From: Nomia melanderi
Taxonomy: Eukaryota; Arthropoda; Insecta; Hymenoptera; Halictidae
Direction: 5' to 3'
Length of the DNA stretch: 64,000 nt
Assembly (NCBI RefSeq): GCF_051020985.1
Contig: NC_134999.1
Span: 4,774,001-4,838,000, forward strand
Numbering within the stretch: position 1 is the stretch's first letter; each line of letters starts with the position of its first letter. Positions 39,901-53,342 of the stretch are shown here, in pieces. The position numbers and the translations under genes were made by a program. The notes beneath the pieces were generated by a model. The model was given only the letters and a program-made list of their open reading frames with translations. It was not told the origin of the DNA and ran no database searches.

Positions 39901-42038
39901 GACATTCCATTTTGTCAAACATAATTTTATGTTCATATATAACTAAAAAATGAACCCAAATACTGTCATATTTAATTAAAATCTTCACTTCTGTAATACA
40001 CCTTTTACATATTATACAATTTAAAAAATAATTTTTAATAACGTTTAAAAAATTGGCGCTTTAATATTATTGTAAAATATTGATTTTTTTCAAGAAACTG
40101 GCGGGACTACAGACACATAAGCATTACATGATATTTCAATCTGTTTATTTTAATTGAAGATGTACAGGAGCACTGTAAGCACGAATAGGACAGACGTAAC
40201 AGTTTACTTACTATTTGTCTCGCATCGAAGCCGAGATTTCACTATTAACTATTGAGAGGAATAGTCAAAGCTTTCGAGCTTTCGCGTGAAAATTTCGAAC
40301 ATATCGATTTGTCATTGGCTCATCGTCATCAGGTGGGAGACATTTTTACGCATGTGCAAAGATGTAAGGTCAGCATCTTGCTCCTAAGTTGAATATAGGG
40401 CGTAGGATTGTATACATAAGTAGCAATGAATATTGTCGTCTAACATGTACCACCCCAATATGAATGATAAGATCAACTGAAGCATTGACAGTTAGTAAAC
40501 TGTATGCCTTAGTACCGTGAATTTCATAATATATCTAATATTATTGTAAGTATAAATAAATAAATTCTTAAAATCTATGTTAAAATGAGCCATTATTCTA
40601 ATCGTACCACACAAGGATTAAAAACACTGTTAATGTTCAGGAAACGTTAAAAAAATAATCATTAACATTGAAAATAACCCTTTATTTTTACCTCGTTGTC
40701 AAAAGTATAGGTAACAGCACAAATTTGTTTGGTGACACTTAAGAATAAGAGTATTGAACAGCACACAATATACACTTTTTGGTTTTGTATTTTAAAATAA
40801 TGAGTACATCGTTCAAACGCAGAAACACGACTAAAGTAAATTAGGCAGATCAGCTATTCTCGAAGAAATAGGTGGTTCACTGGCATTTGATGTATATATA
40901 AATATATACAGATTGAGCTTGTGGAGAATACAGTTAAGTTTAAAAATAAGTATGCGATAAATGTTGAATTCTAGATTCTATTCACGTAATGAGGTCACGA
41001 ATTTTAATATTATCATTTCACAATGTTAACGAACACTATAATCCTCTTTGACTTCGTATATTTGCAGATGAAAAATTGTTCCTTTTCCTTAAAATAACGC
41101 CACCTGTTGTTAGTTCACCAAAAGATGTTGTTAAAAGGATAAAACAGTTTAAAATACCAATTGTTGTTAAGTCTATGGTTATTAAATTGTATTCAGAATT
41201 AGATTTTCATTGTATAGTGTAGAAACATCTACTATCGTTAATAAATATTGATAATACAGATGCACTATTTAATAACTATCAATGAATAAAAGTGTTAATA
41301 GAACGTTTAATAACAAGATTATTTATGATAACGACTTTTTTCAGTTATAATATATTACTATTTACTATATAACTATGGATGAATAAACTTATTTACTATA
41401 CCGCCATAGGTAGCAATACACACAATTATCGAACTTATTTTTTTTATATTTCTAATGATCAGTGATAGTGCATTATCTAAAACATTTTTTATTAAGACAA
41501 TCACAAATGAACTATTTTTATCTAAATGCATTAATATAAACTGAATCACAATTTATAGTAATGAAGCTCTATTGATATTTCAAATATTATTTATATTAAT
41601 GCAATAGTTGGAAATGTATATTCTAAATAGTTAGAAATATATATTCTGTTACAACAATGACAAAATTGAAGCTATAAATTATATATTTCATTATCCTCGC
41701 ATTATTCCTTTAATTAGTCTTAAATATTTGTAAAGTATTATCATCATTATTCTTTCTAAGAAGTGATATACTTTCATTTGAGTCGAAGTAAATTAAGTCT
41801 ACATTCATTAAAGCCTTTATTTATTAATTTTTAAATTAAAAAAATAGTTATTAAAATTCTAATTTGTGATTGGTTATTTTTTCCATTGTTAAACTTGCTT
41901 CGCAGAGTAAGTTCTCTATGTCACAGTTACTCCTAGCAGAATCATCTCGAAAACTATTTACAGGTTAGAGAAGTAACTGCGCTCGTGCACAGTGAGTGAA
42001 ATTAAGAAAGGTAGATAATCATAAACAAATTTGTAAAA
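36925..42038. other. gene-poor AT-rich region with adenylate kinase and CCT7 5' regions
   Basis: No gene is supported over 5 kb. Sequence just right of 36924 must hold the adenylate kinase promoter. A slightly GC-richer block at about 40100-40420 is non-coding and could be regulatory. The CCT7 promoter and 5' UTR should lie at about 41860-42038. The frame at 37275-37505 has no splice context and no recognisable motif. Confidence 0.45.
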
Positions 42039-44680
42039 ATGGTAAGTTACAAACAAAATTTTTATCACAATGTTCACATAGGTAGCATTTTCCTTTCCTA
42101 ATTTTAATGTAGTTTTATATATCTAACTTTATTGCTAACCGCTTTCTGTCTGAACTGATTGAATAAAGAAAATGAGTTTTAAGTATGCAAGTAATAGATT
42201 CCTTTTTACAATAATAAATAAAGGTACTTAAATACATTAATACATACGAATTGAAAATTAATAAACATAAAAATGATTATCAAGTTATAGACTGAGTTGT
42301 TCTAACCTTATATGGAGATTAATTTCGGCTTACACCCACGATACACATGTGACAGGAATCTCAATAATGAAATGTTACGTTTTCCACCGATTTCATTAGA
42401 CTAAAGATAATATTGTTATTATTATTCCACATAGTAAAAAAAAAACAAAAACAAGTAATTTATTTGTACTTCATTTATTTCTTTAAATTTGACAAACTAT
42501 AAAAAGACTAATTATTTCAAAATAAAAAAAATGGGAAGATACATGAGAGTATAGTATCATTTTATCATTATTACTGGTTTTATTATTATTACTGGTATTA
42601 AAATTTACACAATTTATTTTATAGCAACCCCAAATAATATTACTTAAAGAAGGAACTGATTCTTCACAAGGAAAACAGCAATTGATATCAAATATCAATG
42701 CATGTCAAGTGGTAGTAGATGCTGTGAGGACCACTCTAGGCCCTCGAGGAATGGATAAACTTATTGTGGACCAAAATGGGAAAGCCACCATCTCAAATGA
42801 TGGTGCAACTATATTAAAACTTTTGGAAGTTGTTCATCCTGCAGCCAAGACCTTGGTAGATATTGCTAAGTCTCAAGATGCAGAAGTAAGTATTAGTTAA
42901 TAAACATTGTAATAACTCTGCAATGAATTCAAATTGGTATTATGGTAGTAAAATATTATCATTAAACATGCAGAGAACATTAATGAACTTATAGACTGGT
43001 AACATTTTGAAGATTTGTAGTTACCTCAATGCTGTTCGAACATATTATTCAGTTATTTTTATTGTGAATTTCTTATTTTTATGTACAGGTTGGCGATGGT
43101 ACTACCAGTACAGTTCTATTAGCTGGAGAATTTTTGAAGCAGATGAAACCCTTCATCGAGGAAGGAGTACACCCACGTGTTATGATTAAAGCTCTTCGTC
43201 TTGCACTCCAAGTATCTATTGATAAAATAAATGCAGTGAGCGAAAAGTTTGATAAATCTCAGAAAGCAAGACTAAGGGAACTTTTACAAGAATGCGCAGC
43301 CACATCTATGAGCTCGAAATTGATTCATCAACAAAAAGAATTCTTTAGCCGTTTAGTAGTAAAAGCTGTTATGATGCTTGATGATATGTTACCACTAAAC
43401 ATGATTGGTATTAAGAAGGTAATTGTAGAAAGATTTGAAGCTAATGGAAAATATAATGTTAATTTAATGCTAATTTGATGTTAATTTTATAAAATATTTT
43501 GTGGATAGGTGTCTGGCGGAGCTTTAGAAGATTCAGAATTAGTTACAGGTGTAGCCTTTAAGAAAACGTTTTCGTATGCTGGATTTGAAATGCAACCTAA
43601 AAAATACAAGGATTGTAAAATTGCTTTGTTGAATATAGAATTGGAACTCAAAGCAGAGAGGGACAATGCAGAAATACGAGTAGACAATGTTATTGAATAT
43701 CAAAAAGTAGTTGATGCGGAATGGCAAATATTATACAATAAATTAGACAAAATTCACAAGAGTGGTGCCCAAGTTGTGTTATCTAAGTTGCCCATTGGTG
43801 ATGTTGCTACGCAGTATTTCGCAGATAGAGATATGTTTTGTGCAGGACGAGTTCCTGAAGAGGATTTGAAAAGAACAATGAAGGCTTGTGGTGGCAGTAT
43901 TTTAACAACAGTACATGATATTAAAGATTCAGATTTGGGCAGGTGCGAGATGTTCGAAGAAAAGCAAATTGGTGGAGAGAGGTATTTAGATACATAATAC
44001 CCAATTAAACTATTTTAATAGTAGATGTTACATTGAAATATTTTTTTTTTTTTAGATTCAATTTGTTCTACAAAGGTGTACGTGCTAAAACGTGTACCTT
44101 TATACTACGTGGAGGGGCAGAACAGTTCTTAGAAGAAACTGAAAGATCTTTGCATGATGCAATAATGGTTGTAAGACGCATGTATAAGACCAATGACTTT
44201 GTAGCTGGTGGAGGAGCCATTGAGATGAAATTGTCAAAATCTTTGAGAGATTATTCTCGTGTCATAGCAGACAAAGAACAACTGTTAATTGCAGCCATAG
44301 CTCGTGCACTGGAAGTTATACCAAGGTATTTACTACAATCCTACACAGTTACGGTTTTAGTTATAATATAATAACATAATAATACACTTTTCAGGCAACT
44401 GTGTGATAATGCTGGTTTTGATGCAACAAATATTTTGAATAAACTGAGACAGAAACAGCACAAAGGCATGCATACCTATGGTGTTGATATGAACACTGAA
44501 GATATTGGAAACAATATGGCAGCTTATGTATGGGAACCGGCTGTCGTGAAAATCAATGCGCTCACTGCTGCAACTGAAGCAGCTTGTCTTATTTTATCAG
44601 TTGATGAAACTATAAAGAATCCTAAAAGCAGTCAAGATGCACAACCTCAAATGGGTCGTGGCATGGGACGACCAATGTAA
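42039..44680 (+). CDS. CCT7: T-complex protein 1 subunit eta (CCT7)
   Basis: Exons: 42039-42041 (ATG only), 42625-42885, 43089-43418, 43509-43981, 44056-44325 and 44395-44680 (TAA), giving 540 residues, the normal size. Diagnostic group II chaperonin motifs are present: [24 protein letters not shown] at about residues 90-94 and VAGGGAIE. Eta-specific stretches include [11 protein letters not shown] at the N-terminus, [25 protein letters not shown] and a Gly/Arg-rich end (GRGMGRPM). It is one of eight subunits of the cytosolic TRiC/CCT ring that folds actin, tubulin and other clients with ATP. The start is inferred: an ATG followed directly by a consensus GTAAGT donor, with exon 2 opening at the expected N-terminal sequence and no other ATG there. 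An AATAAA lies at 45113. Confidence 0.97.
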
Positions 44681-45982
44681 AACTGCATTGTTACTCAAAC
44701 AAAAATAACAAGCTTGAAAATTTAATATTAATAATATATGTATTAGATGTATTGGTGCAAAACTGTTTATACTATTATGAATTACTGTAATACCCCATAC
44801 AATTTTTGCATATGTCTTTCTTACATTGTAATAACAATTCTCATGATTTTTTACAAGTATTTTAGCAGTTTATCATTATAATCATAAGAAAAATTCCATA
44901 TTTAATTGTATTTTGCATTTACGAAATTGCAAAAATATAATCCAATTACATAATTTTACTTCAAACAGGAAAATTAAAATTTATTTTATATGCTTGAGAA
45001 TGCTTATATATTTACCCATTACTTTTATTAATGTTAGTAGTCAAAACATGATTATTTATTTATTTTTTAACTTAATGGCTTGATCATTTTCACATTATTC
45101 ATAATATGTTTAAATAAAGTTATAAATATGAAATTTTAAATACAAAATTCGATGCATTCTTTGTTCAGCCAATAGCTGTATTTTATCCCTATCAGCTGTG
45201 GGAACTGATTTTATGGAATAAGAATCCATGTTATCTAGTAAATTAATTAAATTAAAGACACACTTGATCAATTATGGGACGGATTATATCCCATCTCCCA
45301 TTCTAGTTCTATGTTCCACCTTATTTAAAATCAAGTAAGGTGGAAAAAGAAAATTGTCAATAATTATTACTTCCTTACACAAGAATTCTTTTTTTTATTA
45401 AATTTTTAACAACTCTTATTAATTATAATAAAACAATATTATAATTAATATCATGTCAAAGAAAATCATAAATGATAACAGAATTAATAGCAGCTAATTA
45501 TGTTAAATACAACATTTTTATCAATAATGCAATTCATTGCAAACCAAATTGTTAACAAAATTTCTGTGTATTATATGACCACTCCAATTATTTTATTTTA
45601 AAATTAAAAATATAATAAAGCTTTGATTTCGAATCATAAAATATTGAAATTTCTGTTAAATGTGCATCCTTGTTTCGATAACCGAAATATCATCAAACTG
45701 CAGGCAACTTCGGTTCAGGTAACAGTTCACGTCGAAGAAGTTGTATGTGTTTTATCTACTAGGACAAATTATATATGGTTCTTGTAAATAAAACGTAATA
45801 TCTTTAATGAACGGAAAAAATATATATTGTGTGAGATCGGTCATTCTGAGAAATCGATAACAAATGGTTAAAATACGAAAATATAATTGCCAATGCGTAT
45901 TAGAAGAAAATTTTACGTGACAAACAGAGCTATTTCGAACTGCTAGACAACAGTAATATAGGCAATTGTTAAGCCGGCAAAT
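44681..45982. other. CCT7 3' UTR and spacer
   Basis: AT-rich, no gene seen. The likely CCT7 polyadenylation signal is AATAAA at 45113-45118. The 300 bases before 45983 are slightly GC-richer and should include the promoter and 5' UTR of the next gene. A frame on the minus strand at 45752-46084 overlaps that gene's first exon and is a shadow. Confidence 0.45.
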
Positions 45983-46754
45983 ATGAAAACGGAAGTGTCT
46001 TGGAAACGTCGGTTTCTTCGAAAAAAATTGAAATACACGTTGTTTTGTGTATTTGTAGTCGCTGTCATTTTCGTTGTTCACCAATTATTTTATTTTAAAG
46101 AACTTAACCAAGCAGTTGTAGGGAAATTAATTAGTGGGTCAGTACGAACTTCTGACTATATTATTACTAATAAAGTGGCTTCGAAAAGAAACGAATCGTT
46201 TCATTCTAAGCTCCTTCGAGATAAGGATGGTCGAACTGTATCTTTACATGGAACACGCGACAAAGACATTTCCAAATATCTGCCAAATTCACGAGGAAAC
46301 TTCGTCTGTTTCACGTCGAAAGCAGAGATAGATTTTTTAAAAATTAACGACAATTACTGTGATTGTCCAGTGGATGGTAGTGACGAACCTGGTACCAATG
46401 CATGTAACAATGGTGTATTTTACTGTGAAATTTCTTCCACGCAAATTATATGTATTTAATTAATTATTTTTTAATTATATATTTAACTTTTTTCTGATTT
46501 TAACTACTAACATCGATTAAATTTTAGTGAAGATACCATCTTACAAAGTTAACGATGGAGTGTGTGACTGTTGCAATGGGTCTGATGAATGGACACAACT
46601 TGAATTATCACATATAAATAATGGTAACTAGTAATTCTTTTTAAAAAGGAATCTGTATGTTTTAATAGTTGCTTAATATTAATCACGCATAATTTATTTT
46701 TCAGACCCTAGGAATATAAGTCACTATAAATCCAAGTGTCAAAATAGGTGTTAA
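45983..46754 (+). CDS. type II membrane protein with glucosidase II beta-like (PRKCSH-like) N-terminal module
   Basis: Exons are 45983-46451, 46528-46623 and 46705-46754 (TAA), joined in phase 1, giving 204 residues. A short basic cytoplasmic tail (KRRFLRKKLK) precedes one membrane helix at about 17-37, giving a signal-anchor topology. A lumenal stem follows, then a cysteine-rich region of two LDL-receptor-A-like repeats: NYCDCPVDGSDEPGTNAC and VNDGVCDCCNGSDEW. Paired CDC...DGSDE calcium-binding repeats are the signature of the glucosidase II beta N-terminal domain. The protein stops right after them, so it lacks the MRH lectin domain and ER-retrieval signal of the true beta subunit. It is probably an ER/Golgi protein; its role is unknown to me. 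The first donor (GTATTT at 46452) is chosen because it restores frame; an alternative lies just upstream. Confidence 0.75.
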
Positions 46755-47662
46755 TACATCGTACACTTAAATACAAGATATTTATTTCACTTGGATATAT
46801 TAATTTCCCATCAATCATTCTACTAGTGTATTAATGTATATAAACCTTTACATTATATAAATATTGTTCCAAATATTTATTTTCAACTTTTAATCATTTA
46901 AAGGTATAATGAACTATCGATTAATCAACATATCTCAAACACATTATTCAATATTAATAGGCTACTTTCTTTTATATCAAATACTGAAATTTTTCACAAG
47001 AATATATGTAATGTTGTCGTATTATAAACTAAATTTAAAATTAACAAATATTCAAAAGTAACATACAAAAATTGTGTAAGATATTATATGTTAAATATTT
47101 ATACACGCATATTTTCGGATACATAGGACACTCATTTCTGATTATTAACACTGTTGGGTTGTTAATGGAATTAATCTTTATTGTATTAGCCAGCACTATA
47201 GCAGTTATCCATTTTATTGTCCCTATACATAAATAGTCACAAATTGTGCGTATCTATAAATAGTGATCACTACAGATTTTTTGTGTATAATCTGTTAATA
47301 TTTTAATCTGTTAATATATAATTTTCTAATGAATATGAAGAAACTTTTAAGCTAATTGCCATAAATTTCTGACATTTAAACAGGGACAAAAGTTATAAAA
47401 TTTGTTTTGAAATACTAGTCTTGTAATGATCTGTTTTTTGAAAGTTATTATATTTGAAGAGGCATGAATTCATGTTGGCGGTAGCGAATGTATTAATATT
47501 TTTACAATGATCTAAGTAATTTTTACACAGAGAGTATATTATGTAATATAACATAGAAAAATTAAGTCTTCTCAACAATAATGTACTTCGTACTTATAGT
47601 TTTTCCTCATGATTAATTGTTCCTCAAAGCGTACTTTAATCAAATCAAATAATAAAACATAA
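46755..47662. other. intergenic, convergent 3' ends
   Basis: AT-rich spacer between two convergent genes. No coding sequence is seen; the frame at 47393-47578 is unsupported. Confidence 0.5.
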
Positions 47663-48900
47663 CTAAGTATAATTTCCAATAGTTTTAAGAACATTAAAAT
47701 GTAATTCTAAACTTCTTGATTCATCTGCAAAGTGTAAAATTCGTTTCAAAGGAACTCCCATACTTTGTAAAATATTACAAAACTGATTTTCTTCTTCACG
47801 GATCCATGGACGATGAAAGTCACAAACTTGATATGGCGTGACATGTACATGAACTCCTATTTCTGTAATAGTATAAAACTTGTTAATTATAACTTATCCA
47901 AGTTTAGAAAATTTTTTTAATTATTTTGTTAAATATATTACTTAAGTTTGCAAAAGACTCTAATATAGGTTTATCTGTGATCCATGTATCTTTCAAACCT
48001 CCATGTCCGCCATCCAACCACCACATATAGTCAATGAGCTTTATGAAGTTACTAATTTCAAAATCAAAATGTGATTTATTGCGATAGTAATGAAATTCAT
48101 GGAGTAATTGGTTCAGTACAACACAGCCTTTGCTAAAGCCCATTAACGATAATGTTGTTTCACCAATATTAAAATGAGTAGGATCCTAGCAGCTCAAACA
48201 TAATTAAATTAACTTAGTATCACAACTCAAAATTTTGTAAAAATATGATTGAAAATGTACCTCATTTTTATTATATGCTTTCAAATTTTCTAACAAGGAA
48301 TTTACTAATCCTTGTAAATGTTTTAAAGCGTTATGACATGGAGAAAATGATGGTACACCATACTCATTTGAAGGTACAAAATTATCATAACAACTGAAGC
48401 TAGCATTTCTTGTTAGGTGTATTCTAAAACAAAGTTGAATATAATAAATAGTATTACATATTAATATATAATTATGAGGTTTACCTTGATGGTCGAATGA
48501 CAAGTACATGTTTAGTTGGAAAATTTGTTGAAAGTATGTGTGCAGTATTTTCTAAACTCCACTCTACATATTTTTTACTATCTGGATGTTGTTTCATATT
48601 TTCCTCAATATCCTTTTAAAAAATTGTTAATGTTATATAAGAATAATTATACACTAATTTTGTTATAATTTGTAACATTAGAATAATACCATTTTAATAA
48701 CAAAGTTATTATTAATATTCTTTAATAAGAAATTCTTTAAAATTCATAATTATTAAAACTTCTACACATACTTGTACATCACCTCCAAAATATATAAGAA
48801 TGCCTTGACTTGGAAGTAATTTTGGACATAAATAAAGTATATCATTAAAGTGGTTAGTGTTACCAGATACCTTTTTCCAAAACCAAATTTTGGAAGACAT
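47663..48900 (-). CDS. C2orf69 homologue (hydrolase-fold, mitochondria-linked)
   Basis: Minus-strand exons are 48900-48772, 48612-48485, 48423-48261, 48185-47942 and 47862-47663 (TAG), giving 287 residues. Vertebrate C2orf69 is longer (about 385), mainly at the N-terminus. Family features seen are ILIYFGGDVQ early, NFVPSNEYGVPSF, the nucleophile-elbow-like MGFSKGCVVLNQLL (Ser158 in GxSxG), WWLDGGHGG, and VHVTPYQVCDFHRPWI near the C-terminus. The human protein is reported as mitochondrial and its loss causes a severe oxidative phosphorylation disorder; its biochemical activity is not settled. No obvious targeting leader is present in this model, so the true start might lie in an upstream exon. 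It is transcribed divergently from the thiamin pyrophosphokinase gene about 1.5 kb away. Confidence 0.88.
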
Positions 48901-50364
48901 TTCAAATAATTATTTTCATCAATCTAAATCTGGAAAATAATGAGATGTATATGGACACAGTTAAAATTAATAAATAATGAACTTAATTTTGATTATTTAA
49001 TAACTATCATATCTCGTAATTAACAATATTCTTTTACAGTTACAATTTTCTTCTTCTTAAAGTTATTTTGTAATGTATGTTAGTTTACTTTGCATTTGAT
49101 ATTATTATTAGTAGTCTGAATTTCAATATTTTTAATTATTATTAGCATATAATTATTTAATTAATTATATATCGGTAGAAGTTATTTGCAAGTGAATGGA
49201 ATAATATAAACTGATTTTTTGTTTTTGTTTGAATATAGATTCTTTAAGCATGTAAATGAGTTCAACATTTTTTTCGGATGATGAATATTTTCTTTAAGTA
49301 AAAATTTGTTCGAATATATTCTTCTATTTGTTTATTTTAAAATGTCTTATGTTTATAAATATGCGTATAAAAAATATTCGATACAGTAGGTGGAAAAAAT
49401 GTAAGGGATGATTCTTCATGATAACATAAGACGAAATTAACTGTAAGAAATTTCGATTTCGGTTATATTTTGAAGTTATTAATGACTTAAATCTTTTTAA
49501 ATTATGACAATTTTATAATAACATAAAGTATAATTTCCAGTACGTATATAATAATATAATTTATATTTAATACATATAAAATTGCATTATTATAAATATT
49601 TATATAAGTACTATTGTTATTTATGCATTTACACATCCATTTTTATCCACAGATAAATATAAAAAATTATTATCAGATAAATGTTATTATAAATAAAACA
49701 TGATTGTTTATAAATAAATTTTCCCCGCTTATTTTTTAATTAATATAGTATTCCTTTGATATTGAATTGTGATTACCATAGTTTTGTATAACTAATTATA
49801 AAATATGACACTCTTTTGTTTCTCTCGGTTACCAAACTGAATAGTACAGTTATGTCCATAATTATTAAAATTAATAAAATTTTCATTCAATTTTAAATAG
49901 CTACATAAATTGAATACTGCAATTCAAGAAATGACAAAATGATGAACGATGTTAGAAAATAATAAAGAAATATAAGAAAATATAGTGATGAGAGACAGAC
50001 GTTTTTTAAGTATGCAAAGAAGAATAAAAATATAAAAATATTTTTTGAGATGGTTATGAGATAAAGACATAATTAATACGTACTATTTAAATATCGGAGT
50101 AATTAAATGTACAAAAAGCTAAAAAAAAGTTAATGACATTGTCATATTTCTTCAGTACAAACAATAAATTTAATTATTTTTTTAAAGAATTGATGTATGT
50201 TTTAAACGTTGCTTGTCTCTATGGAAAGGTTTAGAAAAAACATTTATCATAAATGGTTTCAATGACCTTGAAATTTGAAATACAGATACTGATAAATTTA
50301 TCTTTTCTACTCTCTAATTTTTATTATCTCATTTAATGTAGGCATTTATGTGAATATATACGTT
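48901..50364. promoter_or_regulatory. intergenic region between divergent genes
   Basis: About 1.46 kb of AT-rich DNA lies between the start codons of the C2orf69 homologue (-) and thiamin pyrophosphokinase (+), so both 5' UTRs and promoters should be here. No TATA box, initiator or GC-rich island stands out, and no coding frame is supported. Confidence 0.4.
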
Positions 50365-53342
50365 ATGTGCAACCTTAGAAGAAATATTTTGAAATTGAGC
50401 TTCGTCACAAATAGATTCCGGCAATTATTACGTAAGTTCAAACATAACTGCTGAATGTTGTATATTTAATTCTACTTAAATATTTTTCTGTAGTTACATA
50501 AGGCCTCAATAACTAAAAATTTGAGTAACAGTGATTGAATACTTTAAATCATAAATTAAAAAATTTGTGAGTTATAACCTAGCTGTGAACTATTTGTTTA
50601 GATTTCAAGACAGTTAAGTTACATCCAGCAATGCAGGATAATACAAACTTGAATGTAACAAAGTGGGATCCTCTTAAGATATTTGAATGTTCTTCACAAT
50701 ATAAATATGCTGTAATTATATTGAATCGTCCACTTCACTTAAACTATGATATTTTGCTTCGAATATGGGAGAACGGTAAATTTCTTTGCCTTAAAGTAAC
50801 ATAAACATGTGTCTTTCTTTTTATTTCAAATAATTTATTTACAGAATTAAGTATAGATTCCAAATCAGAATTTTCATTATCTACTATCTTTATGTAACTT
50901 CTTTCTTATTTGGGATCAATTTAATTTCAAAAGGAAATTTATAAGTTTCAATTTATAAATTTATAATTTCAAAAGACAAGTATATTTTTTCATAGTAATT
51001 GTACAATTATTTATATCTTCAGTTTTGCGCATTCATACAGTTCTCTAACATAGTGATATTTTTTATTTTTAATTACGTATAGTAGCAAGCATATAAATAA
51101 GGAAAATCATTATATAAAATTCAAGTCTGATTTGTATGAGTGTAGATTATGTAAAAATATTTATATTCTAGAGAAATATGGACATTCACATTGTAAGTAA
51201 TCATAATATAATATAAATATCATTTGTGTATTATTATTTATTGAATTATTATTTAACGCATTCAAATATTATAAATTTGCAATAGTAACCAGAAGGAAGT
51301 ATGTATAGATTAATTATTAATTTTAATGAAGATTGTTGAAAGCTTTGTTATTTTCTCATAATTTAGCAATTTTAAGAATAAATATTCTAGAGTATACTCT
51401 AGTATTTCTTTTCCTAGAATAAAGTATAGAAAAGTATTTCCTTATTTATATTCTTCCCATTACAACATCAGTTAAAGTGTAATTAAATTAAATACTTATA
51501 TTTTAATTAATATTATATTGTTCTTTAATATTTACATTATTGTATACTTCATTTTTTTTTTAGTAACTGTATGTATATTATTCAGCACAGATTAATGTCA
51601 CTGTTGACGGTGGAACAGATAGATGGCTGCATTATCTAGAAATGCAAGATATAGATCTTTTTGATGGAAAACATTTTCAATATGTACCAAACCTAATTAC
51701 TGGTGATATGGATAGTTGTTCTTTTGAAATTCTTGAAAAATTAAAATCTATGGGTTCAACGATCATTGAGACACCTGATCAAGATCATTCAGATTATACG
51801 AAAGCTTTGCTTCAATTGAAACAATATGCTGACAAGAAAAATATAAATGTAATATCAGACTTAATTATGAAATTTTTTATTCTTTTATTTTATATGAAAA
51901 ATGAATAGAAATTATCATTTACAGTTGAAGGCAATATATGTATTTGTAGAATCATCTGGAAGATTTGATCATATTCTGGGAAATATTAATACACTTTATA
52001 AAAGTGGTAAACTTATTGGCGAGATACAGGTAATTATATTTTTCAAGTTTTTATAAAATTTTACAGCCTTAGAGACATGTAGCTTCTGAAATTGCTGTAG
52101 CTTCAATTTGATAAAAAAGAAATCTCTTACTATACTACTCATATAACTAAAATAATGTTAAAAATGAAGATAGAATGTGTAGTAAACTTGAATTACTGTA
52201 ACTAAACATGAAAATGTTATAGGTGATAAGTTTATGTTTATGTTTTTAATTTTGAAATATTATGGTTCAAATTTGTAAACATTAATATATGACCATAGAT
52301 GTTGATATTCTACATTTGTAAATTTAAGAGGACATTATTATCATCATCATCATCATCATCATCATCATATTATATTATATTATATCATATTATATTATAT
52401 TATATTATATTATATTATAGATAAGTCTTCTTAAATATTTGTGTGTTTGTTAGATATAGTAGTAAAACTTGATAATAAGTTTTATCAATAAATATAATTT
52501 TCATATTTTATGGTGCAGATAGATTATGTTGATTATGGCTTTCCAATTTGCTGAAAATTTGACTTATATTATTTTCTTTTATAATCACAGATTTATATCT
52601 ATACTATAAATTGAAAAATCATAAAAATAAGTAGATTAATTATATATAGCAAACTAATTATATTAATTTTATGATTTGTTTATTGAATTCTATTTACTTT
52701 AGGTTATTCAAGTTGCTAGCAATTCATTGACATGGATTTTGGAGCCTGGTTTTCATAGCATATCAATTCCTAATGCTTTAGTGCAAAATAGTAGTTGGTG
52801 TGGACTTATACCGATTGGAACACCTGTTAATCAAATAAGCACAACTGGCTTAAAATGGAATTTAAGTATGTGTTTTTATCAACTATTTCAGTACTATACA
52901 CACAAAAATGATTACATACTATTACTATTTGATTGCGAATAGTTCTTTAGATTTCTATCTTTGTATTCTATTTTATAAAAATAGAAATTGTTTTTTATTT
53001 GAGGGTTTTTTTAATGTTAAACAAATCTGTAGATAGTTATTGACTCTAGTTAAAGTTTATGTTATATTATGATTATATATAATCTAATATTAACATTATA
53101 TTATAATATACATTCAAAAGTAGTGCTTCTATATTATGTAATATAATAAAAGGAATTATTTTTCAGAAAATACAACTATGCAATTTGGTGACCTTGTAAG
53201 TACTTCAAATACATATGATAACTGTTCTGAGGTAACTGTCAACACAGATTCAATACTGATGTGGACGATGGGTATAGAACCACTTGTAAAAAGTATGATT
53301 AATTATAAATCATTATTATCAAATACAGATTGTCATGAGTAA
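50365..53342 (+). CDS. TPK1: thiamin pyrophosphokinase
   Basis: Exons: 50365-50431, 50602-50775, 51586-51848, 51925-52029, 52703-52865 and 53167-53342 (TAA), giving 315 residues. The core matches TPK: YAVIILNRPL, VDGGTDRWLH, the catalytic ITGDMDS, PDQDHSDYTKAL, SSGRFDHILGNI, the C-terminal domain with CGLIPIGTP, GLKWNL, LVSTSNTY and VNTDSILMWTM. The enzyme makes thiamin pyrophosphate from thiamin and ATP, normally in the cytosol as a dimer. The usual start would be the ATG at 50631 (283 residues). An upstream exon with its own ATG splices in frame and adds an Arg/Leu-rich, acid-free leader (MCNLRRNILKLSFV...). The last exon has an alternative: a donor at 53296 to an exon at 53428-53465 ending EIKKRTDS. 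An AATAAA lies at 53754. Confidence 0.9.
52337..52419. repeat. (ATC)n and (ATATT)n compound microsatellite
   Basis: About ten ATC units run directly into ATATT-type pentamers. It lies in intron 4 of thiamin pyrophosphokinase. Confidence 0.9.

Noticed and set aside
45752..46084. Minus-strand frame of 110 codons
   Set aside because: Overlaps the start of the glucosidase II beta-like gene, whose frame is supported by domain and exons.
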